This document shows, in pieces, positions 26,850-36,482 of a DNA stretch of 64,000 bases. Within the stretch, counting starts at the first letter, position 1, and each line of letters begins with the position of its first letter. The stretch is taken from positions 693,131-757,130 of the forward strand of contig NZ_KB976986.1 in assembly GCF_000399665.1 (NCBI RefSeq). The letters are read 5' to 3'. The DNA is from Acinetobacter calcoaceticus ANC 3811 (GTDB lineage: Bacteria; Pseudomonadota; Gammaproteobacteria; Pseudomonadales; Moraxellaceae). A model generated the notes under the pieces. The model was not told where the DNA came from and ran no database searches. It worked only from the letters and a program-made list of their open reading frames with translations. A program made the translations under genes and the position numbers.

Positions 26850-29120
26850 TTACCACTTATGACTATAAGTCACTTTAAGCGTTGCACCATTTGCCACTAA
26901 ATGGCTAGTGTTATCACTTGTTCTTAATAATTGGCTGTAAAGAGGATAGTACTTGCGGTTAAACATGTTCTCTAAACCAATCGTCACAGTGTCTTTTTTG
27001 TTAAGTGCAAAACTACTGATTAAATCTGCTGTTGTATATGATTTTACATCGTAACGGCCAAAACTATTTACGCCATTCAAGCGGTAATCTTCTGAACCGA
27101 AGTAAGTCGCTTGTAAGCGGTTTGTCCAGGTTTCAGTTGGGCTATAAGAAACGTAAGCTGTGAGTTTTAAAGGCGGTATACGGAAGCCTGTCATGTCTTG
27201 TTCAGAACCATTTTGAGGTTTTTCACGACCTTTCATCCACGTAACGCTACCACCAGTTCCCCAAACATTTGCATCATCAAGATAATCAAGCGTTGCTTCA
27301 ACACCAGTAACTTTTTCTTTGGTTCTAGTAAGTGCCAGACCATTGCTGAAAGACTGCACAGCGCCTAGATCAGAAGTAGAGTGGAAGACTGCTAAGCTTG
27401 ATGAAAAGTTATTGAAGTTCCCTTTCCAACCCAACTCATAGTTATCAACTTTTACAGGTTCTAAAAATGAAGATGATAATTCATAATTTTTTTCCTTATC
27501 TGTGTTATTTGCATTACGAATAATTACACCAACATCAGGTAATTGAAAACCTTGGTTAAATGATGCATAGATTGAGTGTTGGTCATTTGGTGAGAAAGTC
27601 ACATTAGCATTGTACAACCATGCATCAGCTTTTACTTTTCCACCTTGATATACATAAGGGTTAGGCTTATATGATTGTGTTTTAGGATCAAATTGTGATA
27701 ATGGAACAAAGCTATCAATTTGTGCATAGCTGTCTTCGTAACGCGTACCAGCTTCTGCTGACCATTGGTCATTAAAGCGGTGTTTTAACTGTATAAAACC
27801 ACCAACACTTTGCGTGGTAAGTTCAGGTAAATAAATGAGCTTGCCAGTTTTTACAAACTCTAGGCCACCAGATTGGTCATAAATATCAGGATCGAAAGTA
27901 TCTAAAGGCATTTTGCTTTTTTCACGGCTAAAATCACCACCCCAAACCAGTGAGGTGTCACCTAAAAACTCAAGTGGTGTGGTCACAGTTAAGCGGCTAC
28001 CGAGTACGTTATTTTCTTGATAGATCTGGTCTACGTTTCCACCCCGATTCGGATTTTTTCGTGCATCAAACGGTGAAAAACGGGTAAAGAAGTCGCGGTA
28101 ATAAATTTGAGCATCAACCTTATTACCTAATAAGTCTTTATTGGTATAGGTTAAATTGTAGATCTGGTTTTCATTTTTATTTTGGTCTTTAAGCTTTAAG
28201 CCTTTAATTGCTTTGGCTGGCACTGTACCAGCTGGAGCTTTTTTAACACTTGGGTCAGATGCATAATCTGAGTCTTGCTCGGCATTATAGTAGTTTGCAG
28301 CAAATTGTAGATATTGATTGTCATCAATATGGTAACCCAGCTTACCGCCTACGCTGTAGCCATCGGAATCATAAAGGTCGCCCTGACTAGGTTCAGGCGC
28401 AACACGATCACCACTTGCATCGTACGGACTACCAATACGTTGATAACCAAAGTCGAATGCATAATCAAAGGCGTTAAAGCTGCCTGTGAAATATTGGTGA
28501 ATATCTCCGCCCAAAGCATCAGAACGGAAATTCGTTAAAGGTGTTTGTAGCCCAATGACGGTTTTTGCGGTAGGTTCACCACCCGCAGCTTTCGTGGTAA
28601 TTGAAATAATACCACCCGCAGCACCACCGCCATAAATAGCATTACTGCCGCGAATAACTTCAATGTTCGCAATGCTTTCAGGGTCAATTGCTGAAAGTCC
28701 TCGAGATGTGTCACGTGTGAGGTTCATCGGCACGCCATCCACCAAGATGAGGGCATTACGACCACGTAAGGTTTGACCATAATCGGTAATGGTTCTGCTT
28801 GAGTCCGAAAGGCCCGGTACGGCTTTTGCTAAAACAGTTGCAATACTTCCAGATGAACCATTCCTTAAAAGTTCAATTTGTTTTTCATCTAACTTGGTGA
28901 CTTGTTTGGCAGAGGTTGAGAGTTCATCTGCACGTGAAGCAGTGATTGTAATTGTAGGGAGTGCTTCAGGTTTCTTTTCTGTTTCTGTGGTTTCAGCAGG
29001 TGAAGCTGCAAATGCTGAGTTTGAAAGGAAAATGGCTCCACCAAGTGAAAGAAGTGGAATGATATTTTTAACTTCAGACTTTCTTTTAAAAAGTTTATTA
29101 CTTTTTATCTTATTTCCCAT
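26850..29120 (-). CDS. TonB-dependent siderophore receptor
   Basis: 756 residues. A long signal region (to about residue 39, ending NSAFA) is followed by a TonB box-like stretch ITITASRADEL, a plug domain (VDGVPM, RGSNAIYGGGAAGGII) and a 22-strand barrel. It ends YSHKW, with the aromatic last residue typical of outer-membrane proteins. It would import a ferric siderophore, most simply the product of the neighbouring cluster. It has its own upstream region with a Fur-box-like sequence, so it can be expressed apart from the biosynthesis operon. Ligand identity is inferred from position only. Confidence 0.92.
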   Translation of the reverse strand: MGNKIKSNKLFKRKSEVKNIIPLLSLGGAIFLSNSAFAASPAETTETEKKPEALPTITITASRADELSTSAKQVTKLDEKQIELLRNGSSGSIATVLAKAVPGLSDSSRTITDYGQTLRGRNALILVDGVPMNLTRDTSRGLSAIDPESIANIEVIRGSNAIYGGGAAGGIISITTKAAGGEPTAKTVIGLQTPLTNFRSDALGGDIHQYFTGSFNAFDYAFDFGYQRIGSPYDASGDRVAPEPSQGDLYDSDGYSVGGKLGYHIDDNQYLQFAANYYNAEQDSDYASDPSVKKAPAGTVPAKAIKGLKLKDQNKNENQIYNLTYTNKDLLGNKVDAQIYYRDFFTRFSPFDARKNPNRGGNVDQIYQENNVLGSRLTVTTPLEFLGDTSLVWGGDFSREKSKMPLDTFDPDIYDQSGGLEFVKTGKLIYLPELTTQSVGGFIQLKHRFNDQWSAEAGTRYEDSYAQIDSFVPLSQFDPKTQSYKPNPYVYQGGKVKADAWLYNANVTFSPNDQHSIYASFNQGFQLPDVGVIIRNANNTDKEKNYELSSSFLEPVKVDNYELGWKGNFNNFSSSLAVFHSTSDLGAVQSFSNGLALTRTKEKVTGVEATLDYLDDANVWGTGGSVTWMKGREKPQNGSEQDMTGFRIPPLKLTAYVSYSPTETWTNRLQATYFGSEDYRLNGVNSFGRYDVKSYTTADLISSFALNKKDTVTIGLENMFNRKYYPLYSQLLRTSDNTSHLVANGATLKVTYSHKW

Positions 29121-29157
29121 TATCTCGCCCTGAGAGTGATTTTAAATTGAGCGAATT

Positions 29158-29176
29158 ATAAATGAGAATCATTGTA
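29158..29176. promoter_or_regulatory. Candidate Fur box upstream of the TonB receptor
   Basis: ATAAATGAGAATCATTGTA matches 13 of 19 bases of the classic Fur consensus, including the core GAGAATCATT. It lies 38-56 bases before the receptor ATG on the minus strand. Confidence 0.75.
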
Positions 29177-29274
29177 ATTAACAATATTATTAATTGCTTA
29201 AAAATAATATATTTGAAATTTATTCAATGAATTAGGGGAGTAGGTGTCTATTCCCCCTAAAAATTGAACAGTAT

Positions 29275-30045
29275 TCAGATTTCTTTAAAAGCATTTAGGT
29301 GATTTTGATGGGCACGGCGAATAATGCTTCGGTCATCACCGAGCACAAAAAGCTGAACAGATTGTTGTTTCCAAGTCACGATATCTTCAGGTTGTCGGGG
29401 AATAGCACAGAAATGCTTTTGACTATTTTTAGTCTTTGTATACATCTCTTGAACTTTTTCTTTGACCAGCGGATGACTAGATTGCCACGACATTCCCATC
29501 GATTGAGAAAGGTCGGCAGCACCTTCAAGAATAATATCGATGCCTTCGACTTTTAATATTTCATCAAGTTGTTCTAATCCTTCTAAGCTTTCGATCATAG
29601 CAATGACAACTGTCTCGTTTGCAGCCTGTTGAACAAAACTTGCTAAATTATCTATGCCGTATCGATTTAACCTTGTTGAATTCAATCCTCTTTGCCCAAG
29701 TGGCATATAGTGACAATAGTTCACGGCCTCTTGTGCCTGCTTAGCATTTTCAATACGCGGAAAAACAATACCCGTTACCCCTGCATCGAGCAGAGGTAGA
29801 ACTAAATGGTTAGCGTTTAAAGGTACTCTTACAAACACATCAAGGCTCATAGCTCTAGCGGCTAAAATCATGGTCTCGACTTGAGACGTACTAAATAAAG
29901 TATGCTCCAAGTCGATAATAATAAAGTCGTAGCCCGCAAGTGCCATTTGCTCAACATTAATGGGAGAAGCTACGGAACAAAATATTCCGTAGAGCGTCTC
30001 GCCATTTGCTATTCGTTTCTTAAAAGAAATCGAATGCTTATTCAT
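29275..30045 (-). CDS. HpcH/HpaI aldolase-family protein, SbnG-like citrate synthase
   Basis: 256 residues from the ATG at 30045 (AAGGAA upstream); an in-frame TTG two codons earlier is less likely. The fold markers are YDFIIIDLEHTLFS, VRVPLNANHLVLPLLDAGVTGIVFPRIE and VIAMIESLEGLEQLDEI. In S. aureus, SbnG of this family makes citrate for staphyloferrin B from oxaloacetate and acetyl-CoA, independent of the TCA cycle. Gene order here supports the same role. It overlaps the end of the fused synthetase gene by eight bases, indicating coupled translation. Activity as a plain aldolase cannot be excluded. Confidence 0.85.
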   Translation of the reverse strand: MNKHSISFKKRIANGETLYGIFCSVASPINVEQMALAGYDFIIIDLEHTLFSTSQVETMILAARAMSLDVFVRVPLNANHLVLPLLDAGVTGIVFPRIENAKQAQEAVNYCHYMPLGQRGLNSTRLNRYGIDNLASFVQQAANETVVIAMIESLEGLEQLDEILKVEGIDIILEGAADLSQSMGMSWQSSHPLVKEKVQEMYTKTKNSQKHFCAIPRQPEDIVTWKQQSVQLFVLGDDRSIIRRAHQNHLNAFKEI

Positions 30046-33000
30046 ATTCAATTTCCTTAATAAGGCTGAGCGGGTTCGGTGTGGTTTGTACTCTTAAGCG
30101 AATTTCCGGAAGAAAACGGCGGCTTGCGAGCTGTTCAATGTCGATGGTGTCATCTGTAAAGTTAAACAGTTCATATCGTTCGGCAAACTCTGGGTGAGCT
30201 TCTTTATGCTGATTAATGATGGTTCTTAACATGGTCCAGAATTTGATTTCATCGAAGTCATAATGTTCATTTAAGAAAATTGCTAACTCGGCCAAATTTA
30301 CAAACCAAAGTGCATCTTGAGTAAAGTCTCTTAACTCATTTGGAGAGTGGGTTTCCAAGAACGAGTTCGGGTTAATTTTGGCATGTTCCTTTGGTGCATC
30401 TTGCAAGTTAGGTAAAAGCTCCGGCTCACGTAAAAGATGACGGCTAAAACGAATTCCATCATGGAAATCTTTCAAGGCCGCTTTAACGGGTAAACCATTT
30501 TTATGAATCAGTACCATGTTTTGTGCATGTGACTCTAAAGCGAGGCCGTGGCACCACAAAATATGCATGATTGGTAGATAAGCATTGCTGAGTAATTTTT
30601 CTAACCAGAACTCGATACCGTACTCTTGAATCCACTCATCGATTAGCGGTTTTTGATCCGTATCAACTTGCATTAGACCCGTTACAGGAGTTGCTGATTC
30701 GCCTTCTTTTAAGTAACTGTAAATACTTTCGCGCCAAATGCAGGCAAGTGCGCCGTATTGAACAGGTAAAGCAATCGGCTGGTTCACTGAAAGGCCGCCA
30801 ATCTCTCTTAAAATAACAGGCTTGCGCTGTTTTTCTAAAATATGATCTTGCTCAACAATGTTATAAAGCCAGTCACTCATTTTCGCCGCATTTTGAACAG
30901 TATGTGGTGCCAATACACGAGATGTAGAGGTATTGACCAAGTTCATAGCCAATTTGAGAGAAAGTGCAGAGATATCACTGATATTCGATAAGGTTCGAAT
31001 CGACTGCTGTGGTAAATAAGTCGGACCTTCAATATCTAACGGAATGATCAGTTGGTTACTAATCGCATCTTGATAATATAATTCAATAATTTTATCCCAC
31101 TGCCACGGGTGAATTGGGGTAAGGATATAATCTTTAAAATCTATATTTTGCTCTTTCAATTGATCATTAATGGCTTGTAGATCTTTCTCTGAAAAATGCT
31201 GTTTATAAAGCTGTTCTAAGTTAATGGTTTCACTTAAAACCAGTTTACATAAACTGTTATGAGTCGCGACCCATTGAACCGTAAATCCTTCCGAAAGCTC
31301 AGGTGCATATTTCCGGTTTTCTTTTAAATCGAAGCCGATACGAGACTTAAAACTTGGGTGATATAAATGCGCATTGGTAATTCGTGCTTCTTGTTCTAGG
31401 TAAGGCAAAGTTCTTAAAGGTTGAGCAGGCTCTTGGCTTAAAGTTTGCGCATGTTTAACGTAAGTTAAATTGAGTTCATCATTAAAGTTTTGCCATTTAA
31501 CAGGGTCAGCTTCAATAATATTTTTTAAATCGGCAAGTAGCGTTTTTAAGTTAGGGCGAGTTTCAGTTTCTAAAGTAATATCAGAACGAACTAAGCTTGA
31601 AGGATCTAACTTAATTCGTTTAAAACTAAAATGTCGCTTGGCCGTGCAGGTATAAAAAATGGTATCGGAAATATAGAACTTGATTTGACCTTTAGAAAAC
31701 TCGTATTTAAAAGTATTTTCAAAAATGAGCGCTTCTAATAATTGGCCCATCACGCGATTTTCCGCGTGGGTTTTATAATTGGTTTGTTGGGTTGGTTGAA
31801 GAGGGCAAAGCACCTCTGCGCCGCGATATTTATAAATAGGGTTTTCAACTTCAATCCAGATTGGATTGCCACCACTGTGGTAGAGCGTATTTAACATATT
31901 TGCCTTGATTGGTAATGTGAGTGAATTAATTAATAAGTCACGGTACTGCTGACCTTTGGCGCTAAAGTTTTCTTGTGTGAGCGTAAGACGGGTGGCTTGC
32001 CAAAGTTCAGATTCTTCAATGGCCGTAACTCGTGCAATTGCACTAATGAGGTGAGAAATGTGATTGATCACGAGGTAATATTTTAAAAAGGTCCATGCAT
32101 CTTTTTGAGAGAACCAAACAGTACTATCTTCAGAAATAGATGAGTCGTCTTCTATCATTTCTGGAACAATGCTAATGCCTTCCATATCTCGAAGAATAAG
32201 ACGATGTGGATAGCCGTTTTTGAACTCCATTAAACTGTTTTGCATGTGTGCTTCTACGCTAATGCCTTTGTTTGCAAACAATTCAATTAATGGAATGAGT
32301 GAAACTTTAACGTACTGTTTCCACCAAAAAGTAATGAAGTGTTTAGCATCGTTCGATTGTAAGTTTTGGTTGGGTGCTGCTTGCTGAATAAAGCTTAAAA
32401 GTGGGATTTCATAGTTTTCGTTTTCTTCAACCAAGCCACCGAGCATTCGGGTATTTTCTAATACATCAGGAGTTAGCCCAGCTCTATAAATAATGCCAAA
32501 TGAACTTTCTAACTCTGGAATTTTGACTGTTTTTGCCTCTAACTCTGGCAGAATCACAAGGTCAGGATATTGTTCATTAATCTTGTGATTGATAATGATT
32601 TTGCTCGCATCAATAGCACGCTCCATTTCATCCATTGGGTTATTACGAATGAAACTGGTAATTCGCACATCAATAGAAAGCTTTAAGAAAAGGTTCGATT
32701 GAGGTAACCATACCGTGCGAACGGATGAGGTTGGCCATACTGTTTGACCTAAAGCTCCCAGATAGATCACATCTTGGCTGTCTAAATGTTTCTTTAACGA
32801 TGGATGTTGAAGTAAGAAATTAGCTTGCCAAGGGTGGGTTGGCATGAGCTCATAGTTTGTGAAGTTTTCTTGCAAATGTTCTTTTGCAGCTTCTAAAACT
32901 TCATTTTCAATATGGTGAGATGGTTGATCTTCACTTACTAGCTTTTGGATTAAAGACGAATGAACCGCGAAGTAGTGAAGTTGGAAACTAGCGCCTAACT

Positions 33001-33565
33001 CAGGACTATATTTTTTCATGTCTTCTTTAGAAAAACCTAAGTTGGCTTTAGAGGTTACATGAAAAGGATGCCCATATAACATCCCTTGTTCGGTAGCCTG
33101 AAAACCGCTTAATGCTTTAGTTGCTGTTTGGGAAGGCTTATTTTCTAAAAAGAATTTTGTGTTCTCGATACTATTGGCAATATCTGAGTACAGGTTCTTA
33201 TTTTGGTTTTTATCTTTAAATAGACTATTCAACTCATCTGTAATGAGCTTCACTAACTGTTTAGGGTCGGTGAGCGAGTCAAATGTATGGTCGCTTAAGT
33301 TTTGCAGAACAAAACCACGTTGATATCTGTGATAACCCGTAGTTGAAAGATGCTGAACTGCGCCATAAACAGTTGTGTTAGATGCATTAAACTTATAAGC
33401 AAAATAGAGGGTATCTGGTTGCTCTGCATATAGGGTGAATAAAGGAGAGTCTTGAGCTGGGATAATGCGTTCTTCAAGATTCACTTTAAGTTCACGAAAG
33501 AAAGTATTCAGGTACTGTTCGAAAAGTTTATAAGACCATACATCTGTTGTAATAATTGAGTTCAT
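30038..33565 (-). CDS. Fused NIS siderophore synthetase (SbnE-SbnF-like, two IucA/IucC modules)
   Basis: 1175 residues, about twice the usual 580-600 of an NRPS-independent siderophore synthetase. Each half carries its own set of motifs. Module 1 has GHPFHVTSK (165-173), HPWQ (244-247) and EAHMQNSLM. Module 2 has YHPSFKSRIG near 736, HPWQWDK near 820 and ESHAQNMVLI. Such modules adenylate a carboxylate of citrate and attach an amine. The position between SbnD-like and SbnG-like genes corresponds to sbnE and sbnF, whose combined length is about the same. It overlaps the exporter gene by four bases (ATGA). Confidence 0.9.
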   Translation of the reverse strand: MNSIITTDVWSYKLFEQYLNTFFRELKVNLEERIIPAQDSPLFTLYAEQPDTLYFAYKFNASNTTVYGAVQHLSTTGYHRYQRGFVLQNLSDHTFDSLTDPKQLVKLITDELNSLFKDKNQNKNLYSDIANSIENTKFFLENKPSQTATKALSGFQATEQGMLYGHPFHVTSKANLGFSKEDMKKYSPELGASFQLHYFAVHSSLIQKLVSEDQPSHHIENEVLEAAKEHLQENFTNYELMPTHPWQANFLLQHPSLKKHLDSQDVIYLGALGQTVWPTSSVRTVWLPQSNLFLKLSIDVRITSFIRNNPMDEMERAIDASKIIINHKINEQYPDLVILPELEAKTVKIPELESSFGIIYRAGLTPDVLENTRMLGGLVEENENYEIPLLSFIQQAAPNQNLQSNDAKHFITFWWKQYVKVSLIPLIELFANKGISVEAHMQNSLMEFKNGYPHRLILRDMEGISIVPEMIEDDSSISEDSTVWFSQKDAWTFLKYYLVINHISHLISAIARVTAIEESELWQATRLTLTQENFSAKGQQYRDLLINSLTLPIKANMLNTLYHSGGNPIWIEVENPIYKYRGAEVLCPLQPTQQTNYKTHAENRVMGQLLEALIFENTFKYEFSKGQIKFYISDTIFYTCTAKRHFSFKRIKLDPSSLVRSDITLETETRPNLKTLLADLKNIIEADPVKWQNFNDELNLTYVKHAQTLSQEPAQPLRTLPYLEQEARITNAHLYHPSFKSRIGFDLKENRKYAPELSEGFTVQWVATHNSLCKLVLSETINLEQLYKQHFSEKDLQAINDQLKEQNIDFKDYILTPIHPWQWDKIIELYYQDAISNQLIIPLDIEGPTYLPQQSIRTLSNISDISALSLKLAMNLVNTSTSRVLAPHTVQNAAKMSDWLYNIVEQDHILEKQRKPVILREIGGLSVNQPIALPVQYGALACIWRESIYSYLKEGESATPVTGLMQVDTDQKPLIDEWIQEYGIEFWLEKLLSNAYLPIMHILWCHGLALESHAQNMVLIHKNGLPVKAALKDFHDGIRFSRHLLREPELLPNLQDAPKEHAKINPNSFLETHSPNELRDFTQDALWFVNLAELAIFLNEHYDFDEIKFWTMLRTIINQHKEAHPEFAERYELFNFTDDTIDIEQLASRRFLPEIRLRVQTTPNPLSLIKEIEYE

Positions 33566-34767
33566 TCTTGTGCCTCTTCTAAAATTGTATCCATTAAGAA
33601 TCTGTTCAAAATCACCACTAATCCCGCACCGATAAAAAATAGTGAGGTGCAGATTAATGCAGCGGTAATATTGAAAAATGAGTAGGTGAGCGTGATGGTG
33701 ATTGGGCCAATAAGTTGTCCTAAGACAAAGGCACTGTTAGAAATGCCAATCACTTTTCCTTGGCTTTGAGTGCCAGCTTTTAGAGAAATTGTGTGTAAGA
33801 TCGAAGGAATAAGGGCTGCAAAACAAAAGCCTTGTATGAGTCGTAATACAAGAATCAGCCAGAGATTAGACACCCAGATCAATGCGAAAATCGTGATGCC
33901 GCAAATTAAAGATGCGTAAATGAAGTTATTAAAAGAATCTCCTTTATCATCATTTCTTTTTCCCCAATAGGTTGCAGCAATAAAAGCGGCTCCCCATGAA
34001 AGTGCATGAATGGTTCCTGTTAAGCTTGCAGTAGATAATGATGAGTGAATGCTTTGGCTTATTTCACTAATGTATAAAACGAAACAAGACACTAAACCAA
34101 AGCCGCCGGCTTGAACCAAAATGCCAGCGCTTAACCATGAAAAAATCGTTCTATCAAAGAAAGTTGGAAGCTTGGATTTCTCTTTGGTGTTTGTGGTTTC
34201 GGTTTTAACGGGATTGGTTAATACAAATGACGCAATCACAATGAGTGTCATCACAACAAATGCTGTTGCGTTGAGTAATACTTCAACCCGCCATTGATCC
34301 ATAAATATCCCGCCGAGCACGGGACCACATAGGCAAGCTAAGGCAACGCTACTTTGCAGTTGCCCAAAAGCGGCGCCTCGTTGTTGCTCATTGGAAAGAT
34401 ATGAAACATAAGCATTTAAAATGACTGAAAGACCGCAAAAACCGAGTAAAATTCGCGCAAAAATAAATAGGTATAAATGCTGGGCACTGGCCATAAGCAG
34501 TATTGAAATACAGAACCCAGCCAGTGAAAGTAACAAGGCTTTTTTATGGCCGAATGTGTCGGATAGATGACCCACAATTGGTGCAGTAAATAAACTGCCA
34601 ATGGCGGGAGCTGCGAGTGCCAAACCTGCCCAGATAGTAGGAGCACTCATATGCGCCGTCAGTTTTTCCATATAAAGCGGCATGATTGGAATAAGCACCA
34701 TGAGCCCGAAAGTGGAAAAAAACTGACAGAGCAAAATAATGAAATGATCTAGGCGAGATGAGCGCAT
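33562..34767 (-). CDS. MFS exporter, SbnD-like (probable siderophore efflux)
   Basis: 401 residues with 12 predicted membrane helices. MFS motif A is present as GHLSDTFGHKK after helix 2, with RILLGFCGLS in helix 4 as in drug:H+ antiporters. Its place between NIS synthetase genes matches sbnD, the staphyloferrin B exporter, so export of the cluster product is the likely role. Three bases separate it from the upstream synthetase and it overlaps the downstream one by four. Confidence 0.88.
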   Translation of the reverse strand: MRSSRLDHFIILLCQFFSTFGLMVLIPIMPLYMEKLTAHMSAPTIWAGLALAAPAIGSLFTAPIVGHLSDTFGHKKALLLSLAGFCISILLMASAQHLYLFIFARILLGFCGLSVILNAYVSYLSNEQQRGAAFGQLQSSVALACLCGPVLGGIFMDQWRVEVLLNATAFVVMTLIVIASFVLTNPVKTETTNTKEKSKLPTFFDRTIFSWLSAGILVQAGGFGLVSCFVLYISEISQSIHSSLSTASLTGTIHALSWGAAFIAATYWGKRNDDKGDSFNNFIYASLICGITIFALIWVSNLWLILVLRLIQGFCFAALIPSILHTISLKAGTQSQGKVIGISNSAFVLGQLIGPITITLTYSFFNITAALICTSLFFIGAGLVVILNRFLMDTILEEAQE

Positions 34768-34770
34768 GAT

Positions 34771-36465
34771 TTAGATATCCATGGTCTCATAGCTAGAAAC
34801 AGATAAGCTGTGATAAGGGTTTTGCGTGGTTCCGATTTTACTTGGCATGCCTGTTGAGTCGCTTTCTTGCGCAAGTAAAGGCGTAAGTAGCTGTTTGAAT
34901 GGCCAAGTCTTATTGTCAAAAAGATAGGTTTGAATTTGCGATTTTGTTTGTTCTGAAATAGGTTGGGTTTCTACAAAATCTTGAATAATGTCTTGAACCA
35001 TTTCCCAAAAATCGCTTTCTGTACGATCCGTATATTTCAGAGTAGCTAGAGCAATTGGGTAGAGGTTAATTTGAATCCCTAAGGTAATGAAGTAATTAAA
35101 TAAGTCTTCGTTTTTAGTAAAGATAAGATTGTTTGGCGTGCTGGTATCAATGGTATAAACCGGAGGTATAAAACCATTTTCTTCAATGGCTGTGGTGCAT
35201 ATTCTTAAGGTATCGTGGTCACGCAAAATAAAGCATTTAAACTTATTATTTTCATAACACACCATGGTGTTTTGCCCGTGGCATTCAGGCATGATTCCTT
35301 TTGCCCAAAGTGTTAAGAATGTTTGAATAAAATGAACACTTAAGTCTTTTAATAATGTCCATTTGTCACCTTCAACGCTTAACGTTTCCCAAGGGTCAAC
35401 ATACGTACAGCTTAAAGCTGACATGGTGATTGGCGTGACGTTTTTATCTTGGCAGAAAACAGGTAAATGTCTGACTTGGCAACCAATTACCCCTAAATTT
35501 TTTACAATCGGCTCTTGCTTACCCAGCACCCACCAGTGCGTTTCATTACTCAAAAAGAGGCGATTTTTTAATAAAGCAGTTTCATTAATGACTTCATTTA
35601 AAAAATCATAAGCCGTATGCCCATTCATTAAATAACGACCAGGCATAGAGCGGATTGCACCTAATGTTTTGGCATTGGTCGAGAGTTTTAAATGCAGAGT
35701 AGGGTTTGTGTTGTGAATAAGGGTTCTTAAAGAAGAAGTCGGTAAACCAATTGTGGTGACATGGTTTAGGTCAATACCGCCGTACTTATTTTCTTCAAGC
35801 TTTAAATAGCGATGTTGAGTCTCTAGCAAAGGCAGGGCTAAGTAGTCATCTGAAAGCTCAGCGATTTTTTCAACAATAAGACTGTCCTCAACTTCTGATA
35901 ACAGAAGCTCTTTATGAGGAATCGATTCCATATTGTTGATTACGTCATCTTTTTTAAAAGCCCACCAATACACCTCAATTTCTTTTTGAGTTGTGAGTGG
36001 TGTAAGTTCACCTTTTGAGTGCGCGAATGGATGAAATGGACGATCAGCTACCAGTGATAGCAATTCACTAGTAATCAAAGGCGAAGAAAATGAAAGGGCT
36101 GACTGTAAAATTTGAGGAATTTTTTCAGCCGTTACTAAGTTATCTAGCCAATAATCAATCGCTTTTTGATGGTGTGGTGAAGGCCACCAAGTTGCTTGGG
36201 TTAAATAGTTAAAAACTTCAGAAATAGAAATTTTAGACGTCGTATTGTTTAAGACGTTATGAAGCAAAACTTCGGGTTGAGTAATATAGAAAGGATTTAC
36301 ACCATCTACTTTTAAACAGTTGAAATAGAGCTCTAACTCATCATTGAGAGTAATTGCCAGATAAGGCTTTTTATAGGAAATATGATCTTTAAAATCTCCA
36401 TAATTCTCCATGTAGAGAGCATCTATCGTTTTTTGTAGTTGTGCTGTGTAAATCCGATCTAACAT
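34771..36465 (-). CDS. NIS siderophore synthetase, SbnC-like
   Basis: About 564 residues from the ATG at 36465, which has AGGAATA upstream. A longer frame running into the SbnB-like gene is only open by chance. IucA/IucC family features: HPFAHSKGE, TSSLRTLIH, RYLMNGHTAYDFLNE and ECHGQNTMVCY, with a FhuF-like C-terminal region. In staphyloferrin B synthesis SbnC adds alpha-ketoglutarate to the citryl-diaminopropionate intermediate; the same step is inferred from order and size. It lies 17 bases after the SbnB-like gene. Confidence 0.9.
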   Translation of the reverse strand: MLDRIYTAQLQKTIDALYMENYGDFKDHISYKKPYLAITLNDELELYFNCLKVDGVNPFYITQPEVLLHNVLNNTTSKISISEVFNYLTQATWWPSPHHQKAIDYWLDNLVTAEKIPQILQSALSFSSPLITSELLSLVADRPFHPFAHSKGELTPLTTQKEIEVYWWAFKKDDVINNMESIPHKELLLSEVEDSLIVEKIAELSDDYLALPLLETQHRYLKLEENKYGGIDLNHVTTIGLPTSSLRTLIHNTNPTLHLKLSTNAKTLGAIRSMPGRYLMNGHTAYDFLNEVINETALLKNRLFLSNETHWWVLGKQEPIVKNLGVIGCQVRHLPVFCQDKNVTPITMSALSCTYVDPWETLSVEGDKWTLLKDLSVHFIQTFLTLWAKGIMPECHGQNTMVCYENNKFKCFILRDHDTLRICTTAIEENGFIPPVYTIDTSTPNNLIFTKNEDLFNYFITLGIQINLYPIALATLKYTDRTESDFWEMVQDIIQDFVETQPISEQTKSQIQTYLFDNKTWPFKQLLTPLLAQESDSTGMPSKIGTTQNPYHSLSVSSYETMDI

Positions 36466-36482
36466 TTTAGTTATTCCTATTC

